From a bacterium (GTDB lineage Bacteria > Babelota > Babeliae > Babelales > Babelaceae): a DNA stretch of 64,000 bases. The DNA lies in the NCBI GenBank assembly GCA_023428375.1, contig JAEYYR010000004.1, positions 62,001-126,000 on the forward strand, written 5' to 3'. This document shows positions 7,303 to 15,873 of this stretch, in pieces. Under the pieces are notes generated by a model, which searched no databases, was not told the origin of the DNA, and saw only the letters and a list, made by a program, of their open reading frames with translations. Each line of letters opens with the position of its first letter. Position 1 is the stretch's first letter. The position numbers and the translations under genes are program-made.

Positions 7303-8472
7303 TTATGACTGTGAGTTATTTTTTTGTGCTGCTTGTCGTTCGGCGATCATGCGGCGCAAAATGGTTGGTACTTCTATATCTTGGTTAGTGGTTTGTGCAA
7401 CTTCAGAAGCGGACAAACGTAATGTTGAATCAACGCGTAATGGTTGTTCTGATGCTTTTGGTTGAGCTACTGGTTCTTTTGGTGCAGCAGCAACTGCTGG
7501 TTGTGGTTGTTCAAAGTTGCTTGCAATAATAGTTACTGACAACGCATCTCCACATGATTCGTCTATGACGGAACCTAAGATAATATTTGCATCTTCATGT
7601 GCTTGTTCATAAATCAATGATGATGCAGCAGCGATTTCATGTAAGCCGAGTGCGCTGTTGCCCGTGATATTGATAAGTACGCCACGTGCGCCCTTAATAT
7701 CAACATGATCCAGCAATGGTGAGCATATAGCTTGTAATGCGGCTTCAGTAGCGCGATCTTTGCCATTCGCTGTTCCTGTTCCCATTACAGCAAATCCAGC
7801 GTTGGTCATAATTGCGCGAACATCGGCAAAGTCAACGTTGATATGTCCTGGTTTGAAGATAATGTCTGTAACGCTCTTGATGCATTGTCCGATTACTTTG
7901 TTAATCATGCCGAACGCATTAACCAGTGAAACGTTTGAGTCGGTTAATGAAAGTAATTTTTGGTTTGGAATCACTAAGAGGGTATCAACTTCTTTTTTAA
8001 GTAATTCTAACGCTTGTTCAGCAACCGTTGTTCTGCGTTTACCTTCAAAGGCAAAAGGTTTGGTGACTAATGCAATACAAAGAATATTTAATTTTTTGCA
8101 AATGCGTGCAATCACCGGCATTGCACCGGATCCGGTACCACCACCTAAGCCACCGGTTAAGAATACCACATCAGCGCCTTGAATTGCTTTAGTAATTTCT
8201 TCCGTGTCTTCTTCTGCAGCTTGTCGGCCAAGCTCAGGATTTGCGCCAGCGCCCAATCCTTTAGTTGACTTAGAACCGATTTGTAACATTTTTGATGCTT
8301 TTGATAAGCGTAATGCTTGAGCATCGGTATTTACCGCAACACATTCAATATCTTGAAATTGAGCATCAATCATTGCGTTAACGGTATTGCAGCCTGCGCC
8401 GCCAACACCAAGAACTTTTACACGAGCTCCAACGGTACTTGGTATATATTCATCACGTTCAAATGCTATCAT
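7303..8472 (-). CDS. ftsZ: Cell division protein FtsZ
   Basis: This tubulin-like GTPase forms the division ring. The start at 8472 is chosen because AAGGAG lies 7 bases upstream; the longer frame to 8532 adds 20 residues with no ribosome-binding site. The 389-residue product has the GVGGAGCN nucleotide motif near the N-terminus and the tubulin signature GGLGGGTGSG at 107-116. An Ala/Pro-rich linker leads to the conserved C-terminal peptide D-I-E-V-P-T-I-L-R-R, which in other bacteria binds FtsA and ZipA. It is separated from ftsA by three unrelated genes, so the usual ftsQAZ order is broken. It has its own terminator. Confidence 0.98.
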   Translation of the reverse strand: MIAFERDEYIPSTVGARVKVLGVGGAGCNTVNAMIDAQFQDIECVAVNTDAQALRLSKASKMLQIGSKSTKGLGAGANPELGRQAAEEDTEEITKAIQGADVVFLTGGLGGGTGSGAMPVIARICKKLNILCIALVTKPFAFEGKRRTTVAEQALELLKKEVDTLLVIPNQKLLSLTDSNVSLVNAFGMINKVIGQCIKSVTDIIFKPGHINVDFADVRAIMTNAGFAVMGTGTANGKDRATEAALQAICSPLLDHVDIKGARGVLINITGNSALGLHEIAAASSLIYEQAHEDANIILGSVIDESCGDALSVTIIASNFEQPQPAVAAAPKEPVAQPKASEQPLRVDSTLRLSASEVAQTTNQDIEVPTILRRMIAERQAAQKNNSQS

Positions 8473-8629
8473 CTGCAATCTCCTTAAAGAGGTTTTGCTG
8501 TGAAGGTAACACGTTACAGACGAATGAAGCAAGACCTGAAGAGCAGAAGAAGAGAGAGAATGTTAACGAAATAATTGTTTTTGAGAGTAAAATAATTTAC
8601 TCTATGGTGAAATTTATTAGGAGTAGTAT

Positions 8630-9100
8630 ATGACTTTATTAACTAAACTAATCATTAGTTTAACTCTATTTAATGGTATGATCGTATGTGCAGAAAAATT
8701 GAAAAAATTAGAAGAATTATATGCTATCCATTGTGCGCCCGAAATTTTAAATAAAACATTCGGACCTATTGTTGATCATTCTGCTGAAGTTTCATTATTT
8801 TTTGGCAAAACGATTTTGGATAAACAGTTGCTATTCAATAAAGTAGAAAATGCTTACAAAGAAGCTTTTTTAGAGATATATCCTGTTGTTTTTAGTGAAT
8901 CTGAAATTGACACAATGCTCGAATTTTCGCGAACTGATGCAGGCAAAAAAATGCTTGGGCTAGTATCGGGTGCAAATACATCATTTGAAGCCACCTTTAA
9001 AAACAAATTGGCACAAATTAATTATGGGCCCTACACAGCAGAAATGTTATCAACTAACTCAGCTGATCATACAAAGCAAAATTCATGCATCATAAGCTAA
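8630..9100 (+). CDS. Secreted DUF2059-like protein, copy 1
   Basis: A 156-residue protein with a signal peptide ending near residue 21 (V-C-A). The mature part is helical and contains Y-P-V-V-F-S-E-S-E-I-D-T-M-L-E-F followed by D-A-G-K-K-M, close to the DUF2059 pattern (Y-x-x-x-F-T-x-E-E-L then S-P-x-G-x-K). TTAGGAG precedes the ATG at 8630. A similar gene follows after 79 bases. The family is periplasmic or secreted and its role is poorly known. It is divergent from ftsZ. Confidence 0.75.
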   Translation: MTLLTKLIISLTLFNGMIVCAEKLKKLEELYAIHCAPEILNKTFGPIVDHSAEVSLFFGKTILDKQLLFNKVENAYKEAFLEIYPVVFSESEIDTMLEFSRTDAGKKMLGLVSGANTSFEATFKNKLAQINYGPYTAEMLSTNSADHTKQNSCIIS

Positions 9101-9179
9101 AAAGCCTGATTAGCTACACGTTGTACAAAAAATTAAAATAACATACTCTATCGTCAACATTATTAAATAGGAGTTGTTT

Positions 9180-9608
9180 ATGAAGATACGTCAATTATTT
9201 ATTTGCAGCTTAATTATGCTAAGCGGCACTGTATGTGGTGTGGATGCCGTGAAACAAAAGTTTGCAACATTGTATGAATTGCAGACGTTAAAGACTGAAA
9301 CAAAAAAAACATTGGACAAGTATTTAGATATGGCAGCAGAACAGTTGTCGGTATCTGATGAAAATCGCGATGCATTTAAAAACGAAGTTTTTGAAACCTG
9401 GTATTCAGCATGCAAAAATGCATATGTTGAATTATACAGCCAACATTTTTCTGAAGCTGAAGTAGATCAAATGCTCCAATATACAGAATCAGATTTAGGA
9501 AAAAAATTAGCACAAAAGCAACAAGCATTTACTTTGACATTAATGCCGGTTTACCAGAGTCTTGCGCAGATTACAATCGAAACTGCTGCTAATCTAAATA
9601 TTGAATGA
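9180..9608 (+). CDS. Secreted DUF2059-like protein, copy 2
   Basis: The ATG at 9180 with ATAGGAG 6 bases upstream is preferred over an in-frame TTG at 9174. The 142-residue product has a signal peptide ending near V-C-G and a helical mature chain with Y-S-Q-H-F-S-E-A-E-V-D-Q-M-L followed by S-D-L-G-K-K-L. This DUF2059-like pattern is also present in the preceding gene. The two are diverged paralogs, and a shared terminator downstream suggests one transcript. Function unknown; predicted to be periplasmic or exported. Confidence 0.75.
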   Translation: MKIRQLFICSLIMLSGTVCGVDAVKQKFATLYELQTLKTETKKTLDKYLDMAAEQLSVSDENRDAFKNEVFETWYSACKNAYVELYSQHFSEAEVDQMLQYTESDLGKKLAQKQQAFTLTLMPVYQSLAQITIETAANLNIE

Positions 9609-9630
9609 ATGTATTATAGTTAATAAAAAT

Positions 9631-9654
9631 GACCGCGAAGAGCGGTCGTTTTTT
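9631..9654. terminator. Bidirectional terminator
   Basis: A GACCGC / GCGGTC stem with a GAAGA loop is flanked by A and T runs. It serves the DUF2059-like pair and the opposing gene ending at 9666. Confidence 0.85.
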
Positions 9655-9665
9655 ATGCGTAAAAT

Positions 9666-10838
9666 TTATTTAAAATATTTCTTAATAGCATGTTCCATGG
9701 AAACAAGTCCAAGATCATTAATATTTAAATTGGTCGTAATTTTAACTTTTCCTTCTTCTCCACTCCGAAGTTTTATCCAATGAATAGTTTTATCGGGCGT
9801 ATCACTTTCTAAAGAATAAAATAAGGTGCCACAACTACTGACAAAATAATATAATTTTTTATTTGCCTGTAATAAGATAAGTGATTTGTCGGTAACTTCA
9901 GCTTCATCGTATAATGAAAAAACAAAATTATAATAGATCAATTTTTTTGAAGGAAAATCAAGAATGGTGCTTTCAAAATCTGGATAATCGTAGGAAAAAA
10001 CTTTAACCGAATTTGATGGAAGTGGACGCAAGTGATGTAAAATAGAAGAAAAGTTTTTATTACTCTCTTTATGAGTATTTAAATCAAATACAGCCACTCC
10101 TTCTGTGGGGTCTAAGGTATACAATAATAAGTAGCGAGAATCAATAATGAATGGTCGCTCACAATGGCCCGAAAGTATCTTGGTTTTAAAGCGTGTACCT
10201 GTATTAAGATTAAGATAACTAGCATGAAATCGAGAAAAGATATCATCTAATTGGTGAATAGTAACCAAATGTTCATTGCAATGATACCACTCAGTAATCA
10301 AAGGTAGTTGTATATCTGTTGAAGGCTTTAATCTATCCAAAGCTATGGGACTCGCGGTAAATAAAGGCAATGGATACACTTTAATACGGGACATAATTTG
10401 TCGACAATCAAAATCTTCATACATTGAAATAGCACAAAGGGACATTCCTGCATTTGCAACAAATATTGCGCGTTGTTCTTTAAATAGTTCTAATGCTTGC
10501 CAATCAATATTTGGATATGAAATACCTTTGAAATCACTTGAAGGATGTCGTTCAATAAATGCATTAAAATCTCTATATTTTGCTTCAGAATTATTTTTTA
10601 TAGATTCCAGATAACGCAAAATTTTATTATGTAAGAATATATTAAATTCTTTTAATTTTTCTTTAGGTACCGCATATTTATCGGCGAAAATTTGGCACGT
10701 TTTATATAAAGCTAATGTTTGTAATGAAGCCACTTGTCTTGATGTACGTAATATTTCAACATTGTTATTATTTTCATCATTTCCAATGATTTGTTGAAAA
10801 ACGAAAAAAAGGGTGGTTATTAATAGTATTTGTTTCAT
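9666..10838 (-). CDS. Secreted hypothetical protein
   Basis: A 390-residue protein with a signal peptide (hydrophobic to about residue 19, then G-N-D-E). The N-terminal third is helical. The C-terminal two thirds is rich in beta-type segments with regularly spaced hydrophobic and aromatic residues, including D-S-R-Y-L-L-L-Y-T-L and K-K-L-Y-Y-F-V, which could be a propeller-like fold. I do not recognise a family. It lies between ftsZ and ftsA on the same strand, and the 68-base gap from its start back to ftsA is AT-rich without a clear terminator, so it may be the distal gene of the ftsQ-ftsA transcript. Confidence 0.65.
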   Translation of the reverse strand: MKQILLITTLFFVFQQIIGNDENNNNVEILRTSRQVASLQTLALYKTCQIFADKYAVPKEKLKEFNIFLHNKILRYLESIKNNSEAKYRDFNAFIERHPSSDFKGISYPNIDWQALELFKEQRAIFVANAGMSLCAISMYEDFDCRQIMSRIKVYPLPLFTASPIALDRLKPSTDIQLPLITEWYHCNEHLVTIHQLDDIFSRFHASYLNLNTGTRFKTKILSGHCERPFIIDSRYLLLYTLDPTEGVAVFDLNTHKESNKNFSSILHHLRPLPSNSVKVFSYDYPDFESTILDFPSKKLIYYNFVFSLYDEAEVTDKSLILLQANKKLYYFVSSCGTLFYSLESDTPDKTIHWIKLRSGEEGKVKITTNLNINDLGLVSMEHAIKKYFK

Positions 10839-10906
10839 AGTAATGCTTCTTGTTACATTTGTTTTATAGTTTTAAAAATTACAAAAGCACTGTTGATTTT
10901 TTATTA

Positions 10907-12139
10907 TTAAAAGAAATCAAACACCCATGACTTCATGCGCCAATAAATTCTTTGAACTACCGGGCCTGTTAATTGTTCTAAATTTGCACGGGCCTGTTTT
11001 TTAAGCGCATACAATAACAATCCATAGCTTGTTGCATACATTGGATGTTCAAGACTTGCTTTAAACGAAACATCAATGGTTGGTTTTCCTAATCTCACCG
11101 GGATATTTAATATTGCGTGTGCACTTTCTTGTAATCCATCAAGTAATGAGCCGCCACCGGTTAATACTAATCCCGCAGGTGCAAATTGATGGAGGTGGTA
11201 TGCGTGCATTTCTTGATGTATCATCGTCAATAATTCAACGGCGCGGCTTTCAATCACCGCTACGACATCATTGAGTGGTATATCATGGGTGCCTTCACCG
11301 TGCATGGTAGAAACACTGATAAAGTCATCCGGTTCTATTAAACGATGATCAAGAATGCCAAAGTCTCTTTTTAATCGTTCTGCTTCTCGCATAGTGGTGC
11401 GCAAACAGACAGCCAAATCTTGCGTAAATAAATTACCAGCGATGGTAAAAATGCGTGTGTGTCGAATGGTGCCTTGTTGATAGATTGCAAAATCTGACGT
11501 CCCCCCGCCAATATCAAGCATAGCAACACCCATGCTTCTTTCTTCAGCGCTGAGCACCGCTTCTGCTGAAGCCAATGGTTCAAGCACAATATCACGTACG
11601 CCGATGCCGGCCATTTCGCAGCAACTTACTAAATTTTGTACCGAAGAAACGCCACCGGTGATCAAATGTACTTGTGCTTCTAATCGCACGCCATGCATGC
11701 CAACCGGATCGAGTACGCGATGATGTCCATCAATCGTATAAAATTGTGGAATGACATGCAGAATTTGTTGTCCATCAGGAATTGGTACTGCTTGTGCAGC
11801 AGCGATAACATTTTTAACATCTTGTGGGCTTATGACACCATGTTTGATTGCAATTAAACCATGAGAATTCATTGCATGTATGTGACTGCCAGAGATACCA
11901 ATATATGCTGATTCAATTTTATAATTTGCCATGATCTCAGCTTCTTGGCAGGCGCTTTTTATTGAATGCACTGCTGGTGCTATATCTACAACGACGCCAC
12001 GAGCTAGTCCATGCGAAGGCGCTTTACCGATTCCCATTAATTCAAGGGTGCCATCGGGCATAGTGCGCGCAATTAAAACACAAATTTTTGTTGTACCAAT
12101 ATCTATAGCTACTATTACTTCTTCTGGCACGCGATTCAT
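10907..12139 (-). CDS. ftsA: Cell division protein FtsA
   Basis: An actin-like ATPase that tethers FtsZ to the membrane. The start at 12139 is chosen because its ATGA overlaps the ftsQ stop and AAGGAG lies 8 bases upstream; a frame to 12181 is also open but runs inside ftsQ. The 410-residue product has the phosphate-1 motif IDIGTTKI at the N-terminus, the 1C segment typical of FtsA, phosphate-2 DIGGGTSDF, an adenosine motif (L-T-G-G-G-S-L-L-D-G) and a C-terminal amphipathic helix ending W-R-M-K-S-W-V-F-D-F-F, the membrane-targeting sequence. Normal length. Confidence 0.97.
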   Translation of the reverse strand: MNRVPEEVIVAIDIGTTKICVLIARTMPDGTLELMGIGKAPSHGLARGVVVDIAPAVHSIKSACQEAEIMANYKIESAYIGISGSHIHAMNSHGLIAIKHGVISPQDVKNVIAAAQAVPIPDGQQILHVIPQFYTIDGHHRVLDPVGMHGVRLEAQVHLITGGVSSVQNLVSCCEMAGIGVRDIVLEPLASAEAVLSAEERSMGVAMLDIGGGTSDFAIYQQGTIRHTRIFTIAGNLFTQDLAVCLRTTMREAERLKRDFGILDHRLIEPDDFISVSTMHGEGTHDIPLNDVVAVIESRAVELLTMIHQEMHAYHLHQFAPAGLVLTGGGSLLDGLQESAHAILNIPVRLGKPTIDVSFKASLEHPMYATSYGLLLYALKKQARANLEQLTGPVVQRIYWRMKSWVFDFF

Positions 12140-12864
12140 GGGCATACTCCTTCTAGACCACGAGTATGTATGATCCACCAATCATCAAACCTGAGGTCAA
12201 CTATCCAATGGTTAGTTTTTTGGTTCTTTTTTTGTTCTGCATGAAAATTAATAAATTGCTGCCAATAATTGGTCAAAACCGTATTAATATTCTGAGTGTG
12301 ATTAATAATCAGGGTATAACGATGTTTATTAACGTATTCATGCGGCGTCAATGCAATACACGTTTTGTTGTGCCATGTAAGAGCAAAATAGGGTGTTAGG
12401 AGTGGTGCTTTATTGAGAATAAAATCTACAATATACGATTCATTTTTTGGTGTTATAGATTCAAGTACTTCCACGGATTCTAGGAGATGGCGCTGTTCTT
12501 CGGTGACAAGCTGTCCTGCAATCAATTGTTTTGATTTGCACACAATGGTGTTTGATGGAATCAATAACGCTTGTGGTGTATTGACGGTAATTTTTACGTA
12601 AGTTCCATGAGGTTTTATATACCGTTCAATGGTATTTATGCTGGGTAGTAATGATTGTATTTCGTTTAAAAACTGCGGCATTGCCTGTTGATGCTTGTAA
12701 TACGCATCGATGATGGGAGCTTTTAGTTGTGATGCAACACGTGGATCAAGATTCAGTACAAATCGTTGAGGAGCTTTGTATAACAGTAAGGTGAGCAGGC
12801 ACAATGCGATACCACCGACACAAAAAAAAATAATGCATATGTATCGATCACGCAAGCATACCAT
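12136..12864 (-). CDS. ftsQ: FtsQ/DivIB-like cell division protein
   Basis: This 242-residue bitopic membrane protein has one transmembrane segment (about residues 9-29), a short cytoplasmic start and a large extracytoplasmic domain with a POTRA-like beginning. The C-terminal V-D-L-R-F-D-D-W-W-I-I-H resembles the end of the FtsQ beta domain. Identification rests on topology, length and the ATGA overlap with ftsA. FtsQ normally scaffolds FtsB/FtsL in the divisome. AGGGG, part of a TTAGGG-type repeat, is the likely ribosome-binding site. Sequence similarity alone is weak. Confidence 0.75.
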   Translation of the reverse strand: MVCLRDRYICIIFFCVGGIALCLLTLLLYKAPQRFVLNLDPRVASQLKAPIIDAYYKHQQAMPQFLNEIQSLLPSINTIERYIKPHGTYVKITVNTPQALLIPSNTIVCKSKQLIAGQLVTEEQRHLLESVEVLESITPKNESYIVDFILNKAPLLTPYFALTWHNKTCIALTPHEYVNKHRYTLIINHTQNINTVLTNYWQQFINFHAEQKKNQKTNHWIVDLRFDDWWIIHTRGLEGVCP

Positions 12865-12871
12865 GACCTGG

Positions 12872-12890
12872 CCCCTAACCCTAACCCTAC
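12872..12890 (-). repeat. Telomere-like TTAGGG repeat in the ftsQ leader
   Basis: On the minus strand the leader reads GTAGGGTTAGGGTTAGGGG, about two and a half TTAGGG units with three runs of three or more G. It lies 8 bases before the ftsQ start and supplies its Shine-Dalgarno-like AGGGG. In an AT-rich intergenic region this G-rich stretch stands out. It may be chance, a structured leader, or an operator. Confidence 0.6.
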
Positions 12891-12909
12891 GAGATTTTCC
12901 CTACCGTAT

Positions 12910-12939
12910 TGTATAGCTTTTTTAGAAGATGAAAGTCAA
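12910..12939 (-). promoter_or_regulatory. Putative promoter for ftsQ-ftsA
   Basis: On the minus strand TTGACT (12939-12934) and TATACA (12915-12910) are separated by 18 bases, matching a housekeeping sigma promoter. Transcription would start near 12903, giving a leader of about 40 bases containing the TTAGGG repeat. Confidence 0.5.
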
Positions 12940-12951
12940 TATATCTTTGGT

Positions 12952-13398
12952 TTAATCAAGCGTGACGCCATCTTTTTTAATATGCAAAGTAATGCGATTG
13001 TTCTTGATCGTATTATTACGAGGGCTATCAACAATTGAGATCGGACTCACCGCTGTGCCATCGAGTTCAACATCCATCACATGAGTACGTTTTGAAGCTG
13101 GATTATCTTTTGTTTGTGTGAAGCTCTTAAACGTTATCGTTGCTTTTTTCCACGTAGCTTCTGGATTATTTATTTGAATCGTAAATGATTCACCTTGTTG
13201 CAACGTAATCTCTTTATTCACTTTATCATCGGCATCAACAGAGAATTGTGAAGATAATTGTCTGTTGTTTGCAGTATCATTGGTGCTCAAGGTAATAAAT
13301 ACCGGTGAAGACAACTGATTGTGAATAGAAGTTATGGTGACTTGAGCTTCTAAGACTATCGGTAGTGCGCTTATTGCGAGAGCGATTAATTTCTTCAT
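12952..13398 (-). CDS. Small secreted beta-type protein
   Basis: A 148-residue protein with a clear signal peptide (MKKLIALAISALPIVLEAQ). The mature chain alternates polar and hydrophobic residues (V-T-I-T-S-I, F-T-I-Q-I, I-T-L-H-I) and has no cysteines, consistent with an immunoglobulin-like beta sandwich. TAGGAG lies before the start. No named family recognised. It resembles in kind, but not clearly in sequence, the small secreted proteins at 697-1409. Confidence 0.75.
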   Translation of the reverse strand: MKKLIALAISALPIVLEAQVTITSIHNQLSSPVFITLSTNDTANNRQLSSQFSVDADDKVNKEITLQQGESFTIQINNPEATWKKATITFKSFTQTKDNPASKRTHVMDVELDGTAVSPISIVDSPRNNTIKNNRITLHIKKDGVTLD

Positions 13399-13471
13399 AG
13401 CATCTCCTAAAAAAATTGACTAATACAGTATTATGATAGTCAAATTATGGTTGGAGAGTAAATACTAGCGA

Positions 13472-14212
13472 TTACTTTAATACCTGTATTCTGGTCGCAA
13501 TAGTGAAAAGCAAAATTCCGGCTGCAACTGATGCATTGTACGAAATGCTTGGCTCGCGCTGTGAAAGCATGATAGACGTGCCTTCTTTTTGCACTTGTGG
13601 AGAAATACCCGTCGCTTCGTTACCAATAACCAAACATATTGGCTGTTTGTATTCAACTTCAAGCGCGTTTTTGCCACCTAATGCAGCGCAATACAAGGTG
13701 TATCCTTGTTTTTTTAATTCTTGTGCAGCTGCGATAGCGCTTGGTGCTTCGTAAATTGGCAAGTGTTCAGCAAGACCGGCAGATGCTTTGAGTGCAGCGG
13801 CATTAATCGGTGCGGATGATTTTTGAGAAATCACAACACCATGTACACCGGTGCAGTATGCTGTACGGAGAATAGCACCCATGTTTCGAACGTCTTGGAT
13901 CGAATCAAGCATCAAAATAAATGGATGGGTTTGGGGAGAAAATGGTTTTTTTTGAGTTATAAACGGAGTGGTAACACCAACAAAGCCTTGATGATCCGGT
14001 GTTTGTGCAAAACGGGTCAAAGTATCACGAGTAACATATTTTATGACAACGGTGCTTGGCAAAAGGCTTTTAATTTCATTAAACGCTTTTGGGGTAGGCT
14101 GGGTTGTATACAATACGAGTAATTTACGCTTTTTTGCGCGCAAAACTTCACGTATTGGATGAAGTCCATAAATATATTCTTGGTTTGCCGGATTGGTTTG
14201 TTGTTTTGACAC
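13472..14212 (-). CDS. rlmB: 23S rRNA 2'-O-ribose methyltransferase RlmB (TrmH family)
   Basis: A SPOUT-class methyltransferase that uses S-adenosylmethionine; E. coli RlmB methylates G2251 of 23S rRNA. The 246-residue product has the N-terminal substrate-binding domain (Y-G-L-H-P-I-R-E-V-L near residues 14-24). The SPOUT domain has motif 1 D-V-R-N-M-G-A-I-L-R, motif 2 V-I-G-N-E-A-T-G-I and motif 3 with S-I-S-Y-N-A-S-V-A-A-G-I, where the knot-forming Asn and Ser are kept. Length is typical. A TrmH-family protein of other specificity cannot be excluded. Confidence 0.92.
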   Translation of the reverse strand: MSKQQTNPANQEYIYGLHPIREVLRAKKRKLLVLYTTQPTPKAFNEIKSLLPSTVVIKYVTRDTLTRFAQTPDHQGFVGVTTPFITQKKPFSPQTHPFILMLDSIQDVRNMGAILRTAYCTGVHGVVISQKSSAPINAAALKASAGLAEHLPIYEAPSAIAAAQELKKQGYTLYCAALGGKNALEVEYKQPICLVIGNEATGISPQVQKEGTSIMLSQREPSISYNASVAAGILLFTIATRIQVLK

Positions 14213-14278
14213 GGAATGGCTATTTTTGTTTGGGTGTGATACAAATATGTTAGTAATTTAGCACACTTTGCGTAGTTT

Positions 14279-14980
14279 ATGAAGCCAAGATTTTCCAAAA
14301 GAACCCAAAACCGATCATTTATCTATATGCTTTTTTTGATTTTTAGCTTAGTTCTTGGACTGGCTTCCATAAATAACTATTCAGTGCCCATTCGACCATT
14401 GGCTAAGGTGGTATCTTCGTCAGCTCAATTAGTGGCCAAAAAATGCCATCATATTGAAGTTGCAAAAAAAGAACTTATTATTGGCAAGCCCCATCCGCTA
14501 TCAAATGTCTATTTTATGCCTGATGATAAAGTACTATTTAAAGATGTTATGTTGGGCTTGATCCATTCAGAACATGTTGGCATCGATATTGCTGCATTTA
14601 CTTTTAACTACAAGCCATTTGCCGATGCAATTCTTGATGCTGCAAAGCGTGGCGTAAAGATTCGTATTGTTGCTGATGGTAATAATGCACAAAGTCCCTA
14701 TAGCAAGGTGGCAGATTTGAAGCATAAAAATATTGCGCGGTATGTTTTCCAATCTTCTAAGCAGAGTAAATGGGAACCGCTGATGCACCATAAGTTTATG
14801 ATTTTTAAATCGACACTGGGTGGGCGATCATTTTTGGAAAAAGGTTCTTTTAATTTCAGTCAATCTGCTCTTAATAATCAAGAAAATGCTGAAATAACTT
14901 CAAGTAAAGCTATGATTCAACGCTTTAGTCAGCAATTTGAATTATTGATAAAACGATCAAAGCTTTATAAGTCTCATTGA
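14279..14980 (+). CDS. Membrane-anchored phospholipase D-like (Nuc-type) protein
   Basis: A 233-residue single-domain PLD-superfamily protein. A membrane segment at about residues 15-31 would export or anchor it. One catalytic motif is present, H170-H171-K172 with G-S-F-N-F-S-Q-S-A and N-N-Q-E-N-A-E-I downstream, the arrangement of Nuc-type endonucleases and mitoCardiolipin hydrolases, which act as dimers. The Asp normally found in HxKxxxxD is Lys here (K177). No strong ribosome-binding site is seen before the ATG. It could act on DNA or phospholipid outside the cytoplasm. Confidence 0.8.
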   Translation: MKPRFSKRTQNRSFIYMLFLIFSLVLGLASINNYSVPIRPLAKVVSSSAQLVAKKCHHIEVAKKELIIGKPHPLSNVYFMPDDKVLFKDVMLGLIHSEHVGIDIAAFTFNYKPFADAILDAAKRGVKIRIVADGNNAQSPYSKVADLKHKNIARYVFQSSKQSKWEPLMHHKFMIFKSTLGGRSFLEKGSFNFSQSALNNQENAEITSSKAMIQRFSQQFELLIKRSKLYKSH

Positions 14981-15030
14981 CTTGTCTTTTACTACCAGCA
15001 CTGATTACACTTGGCCAAAAGAGGTATTGC

Positions 15031-15873
15031 ATGATGGTAGTATTGTTTTTTCTGGCCACAATGGTATGTGCACAAGATGACACAAAAATTGTTTTGCTCA
15101 ATGCGATTCCTCGCTTACTTGATGATTTTGACAATTTTAGTGATCAGCATCGAGTTTCAAAAGATTTTAAAAAAAATTCTCAAGAATTTCTCAAAAATGC
15201 TATTTATAGATTAATTGGCATATCCCCTGATGATCGTGCAAAGCTATTAGATCCAAAGACATCGGTTGAAGATGTTACGGCAATTCGCTATAAGATTGGT
15301 GCGCAACGTAATGCATGGAGCAAGCATATCCCGCCATTACGCAAAGCGCTTAAAGACCCAGAAGCGTTAATTGATTCAATTAAAACGTACGTAGAAAAAA
15401 TCAAAGAGCATGTACCAAGTGATTGGTATAGCGTGGTCCAAAAATGGATCGACACGCTCAAAACCGATCATCTTGATGCTTTCAAGAAGTGGGCCAAGGC
15501 GACTACCAAATTTATTGATGATCTTGATGGTTTGTCCAAGGAATATGTGGGCAAAGACTTTCAAGTTCTCGGTTTGACCACCGAAGAGGTTGAACATTGG
15601 TTCAAAGATACCGAAGATCCTGTCTCTGATTACGCCAAAGCTATTGATGAAACCTTAAAAAAACCATTTGATTTGTTGATGAAAGGTCTAAAATCGTTAG
15701 ATCCCGCAATTATTGATTTTCCAGCGTTAAAAAATTCCCTTGCTGAGGAAATTGACCGCTTAACGTCTCAATCAAAGCCTCAAATTCTGCAGGAAGAGGA
15801 GCCACAAAATGGTACTCCTGTCCGTCAAAAGAAAACGATAGACTTGAAGCATGCAACGCTTGACGAGAAATAA
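15031..15873 (+). CDS. Secreted helical hypothetical protein
   Basis: The start at 15031 is chosen for AAGAGG 6 bases upstream and because the product then opens with a signal peptide (MMVVLFFLATMVCAQ). The 280-residue chain is highly charged and helical, with many Lys/Asp/Leu heptads and no recognised domain. In style it resembles the secreted helical protein at 41668-42627. Its last 164 bases overlap the 3' end of rluD on the other strand, an unusually long tail-to-tail overlap in which both proteins look intact. Confidence 0.7.
   Translation: MMVVLFFLATMVCAQDDTKIVLLNAIPRLLDDFDNFSDQHRVSKDFKKNSQEFLKNAIYRLIGISPDDRAKLLDPKTSVEDVTAIRYKIGAQRNAWSKHIPPLRKALKDPEALIDSIKTYVEKIKEHVPSDWYSVVQKWIDTLKTDHLDAFKKWAKATTKFIDDLDGLSKEYVGKDFQVLGLTTEEVEHWFKDTEDPVSDYAKAIDETLKKPFDLLMKGLKSLDPAIIDFPALKNSLAEEIDRLTSQSKPQILQEEEPQNGTPVRQKKTIDLKHATLDEK

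Noticed and set aside
8439..8633. A 64-residue plus-strand frame over the ftsZ start
   Set aside because: It overlaps the ftsZ ribosome-binding site and N-terminus, has no ribosome-binding site of its own and ends where the DUF2059-like gene begins.
12872..12890. A true telomere or linear chromosome end
   Set aside because: Only two and a half units, inside a gene leader, with normal genes on both sides.
13477..14122. Frames overlapping rlmB on both strands
   Set aside because: rlmB has intact SPOUT motifs throughout; the other frames show no family features.
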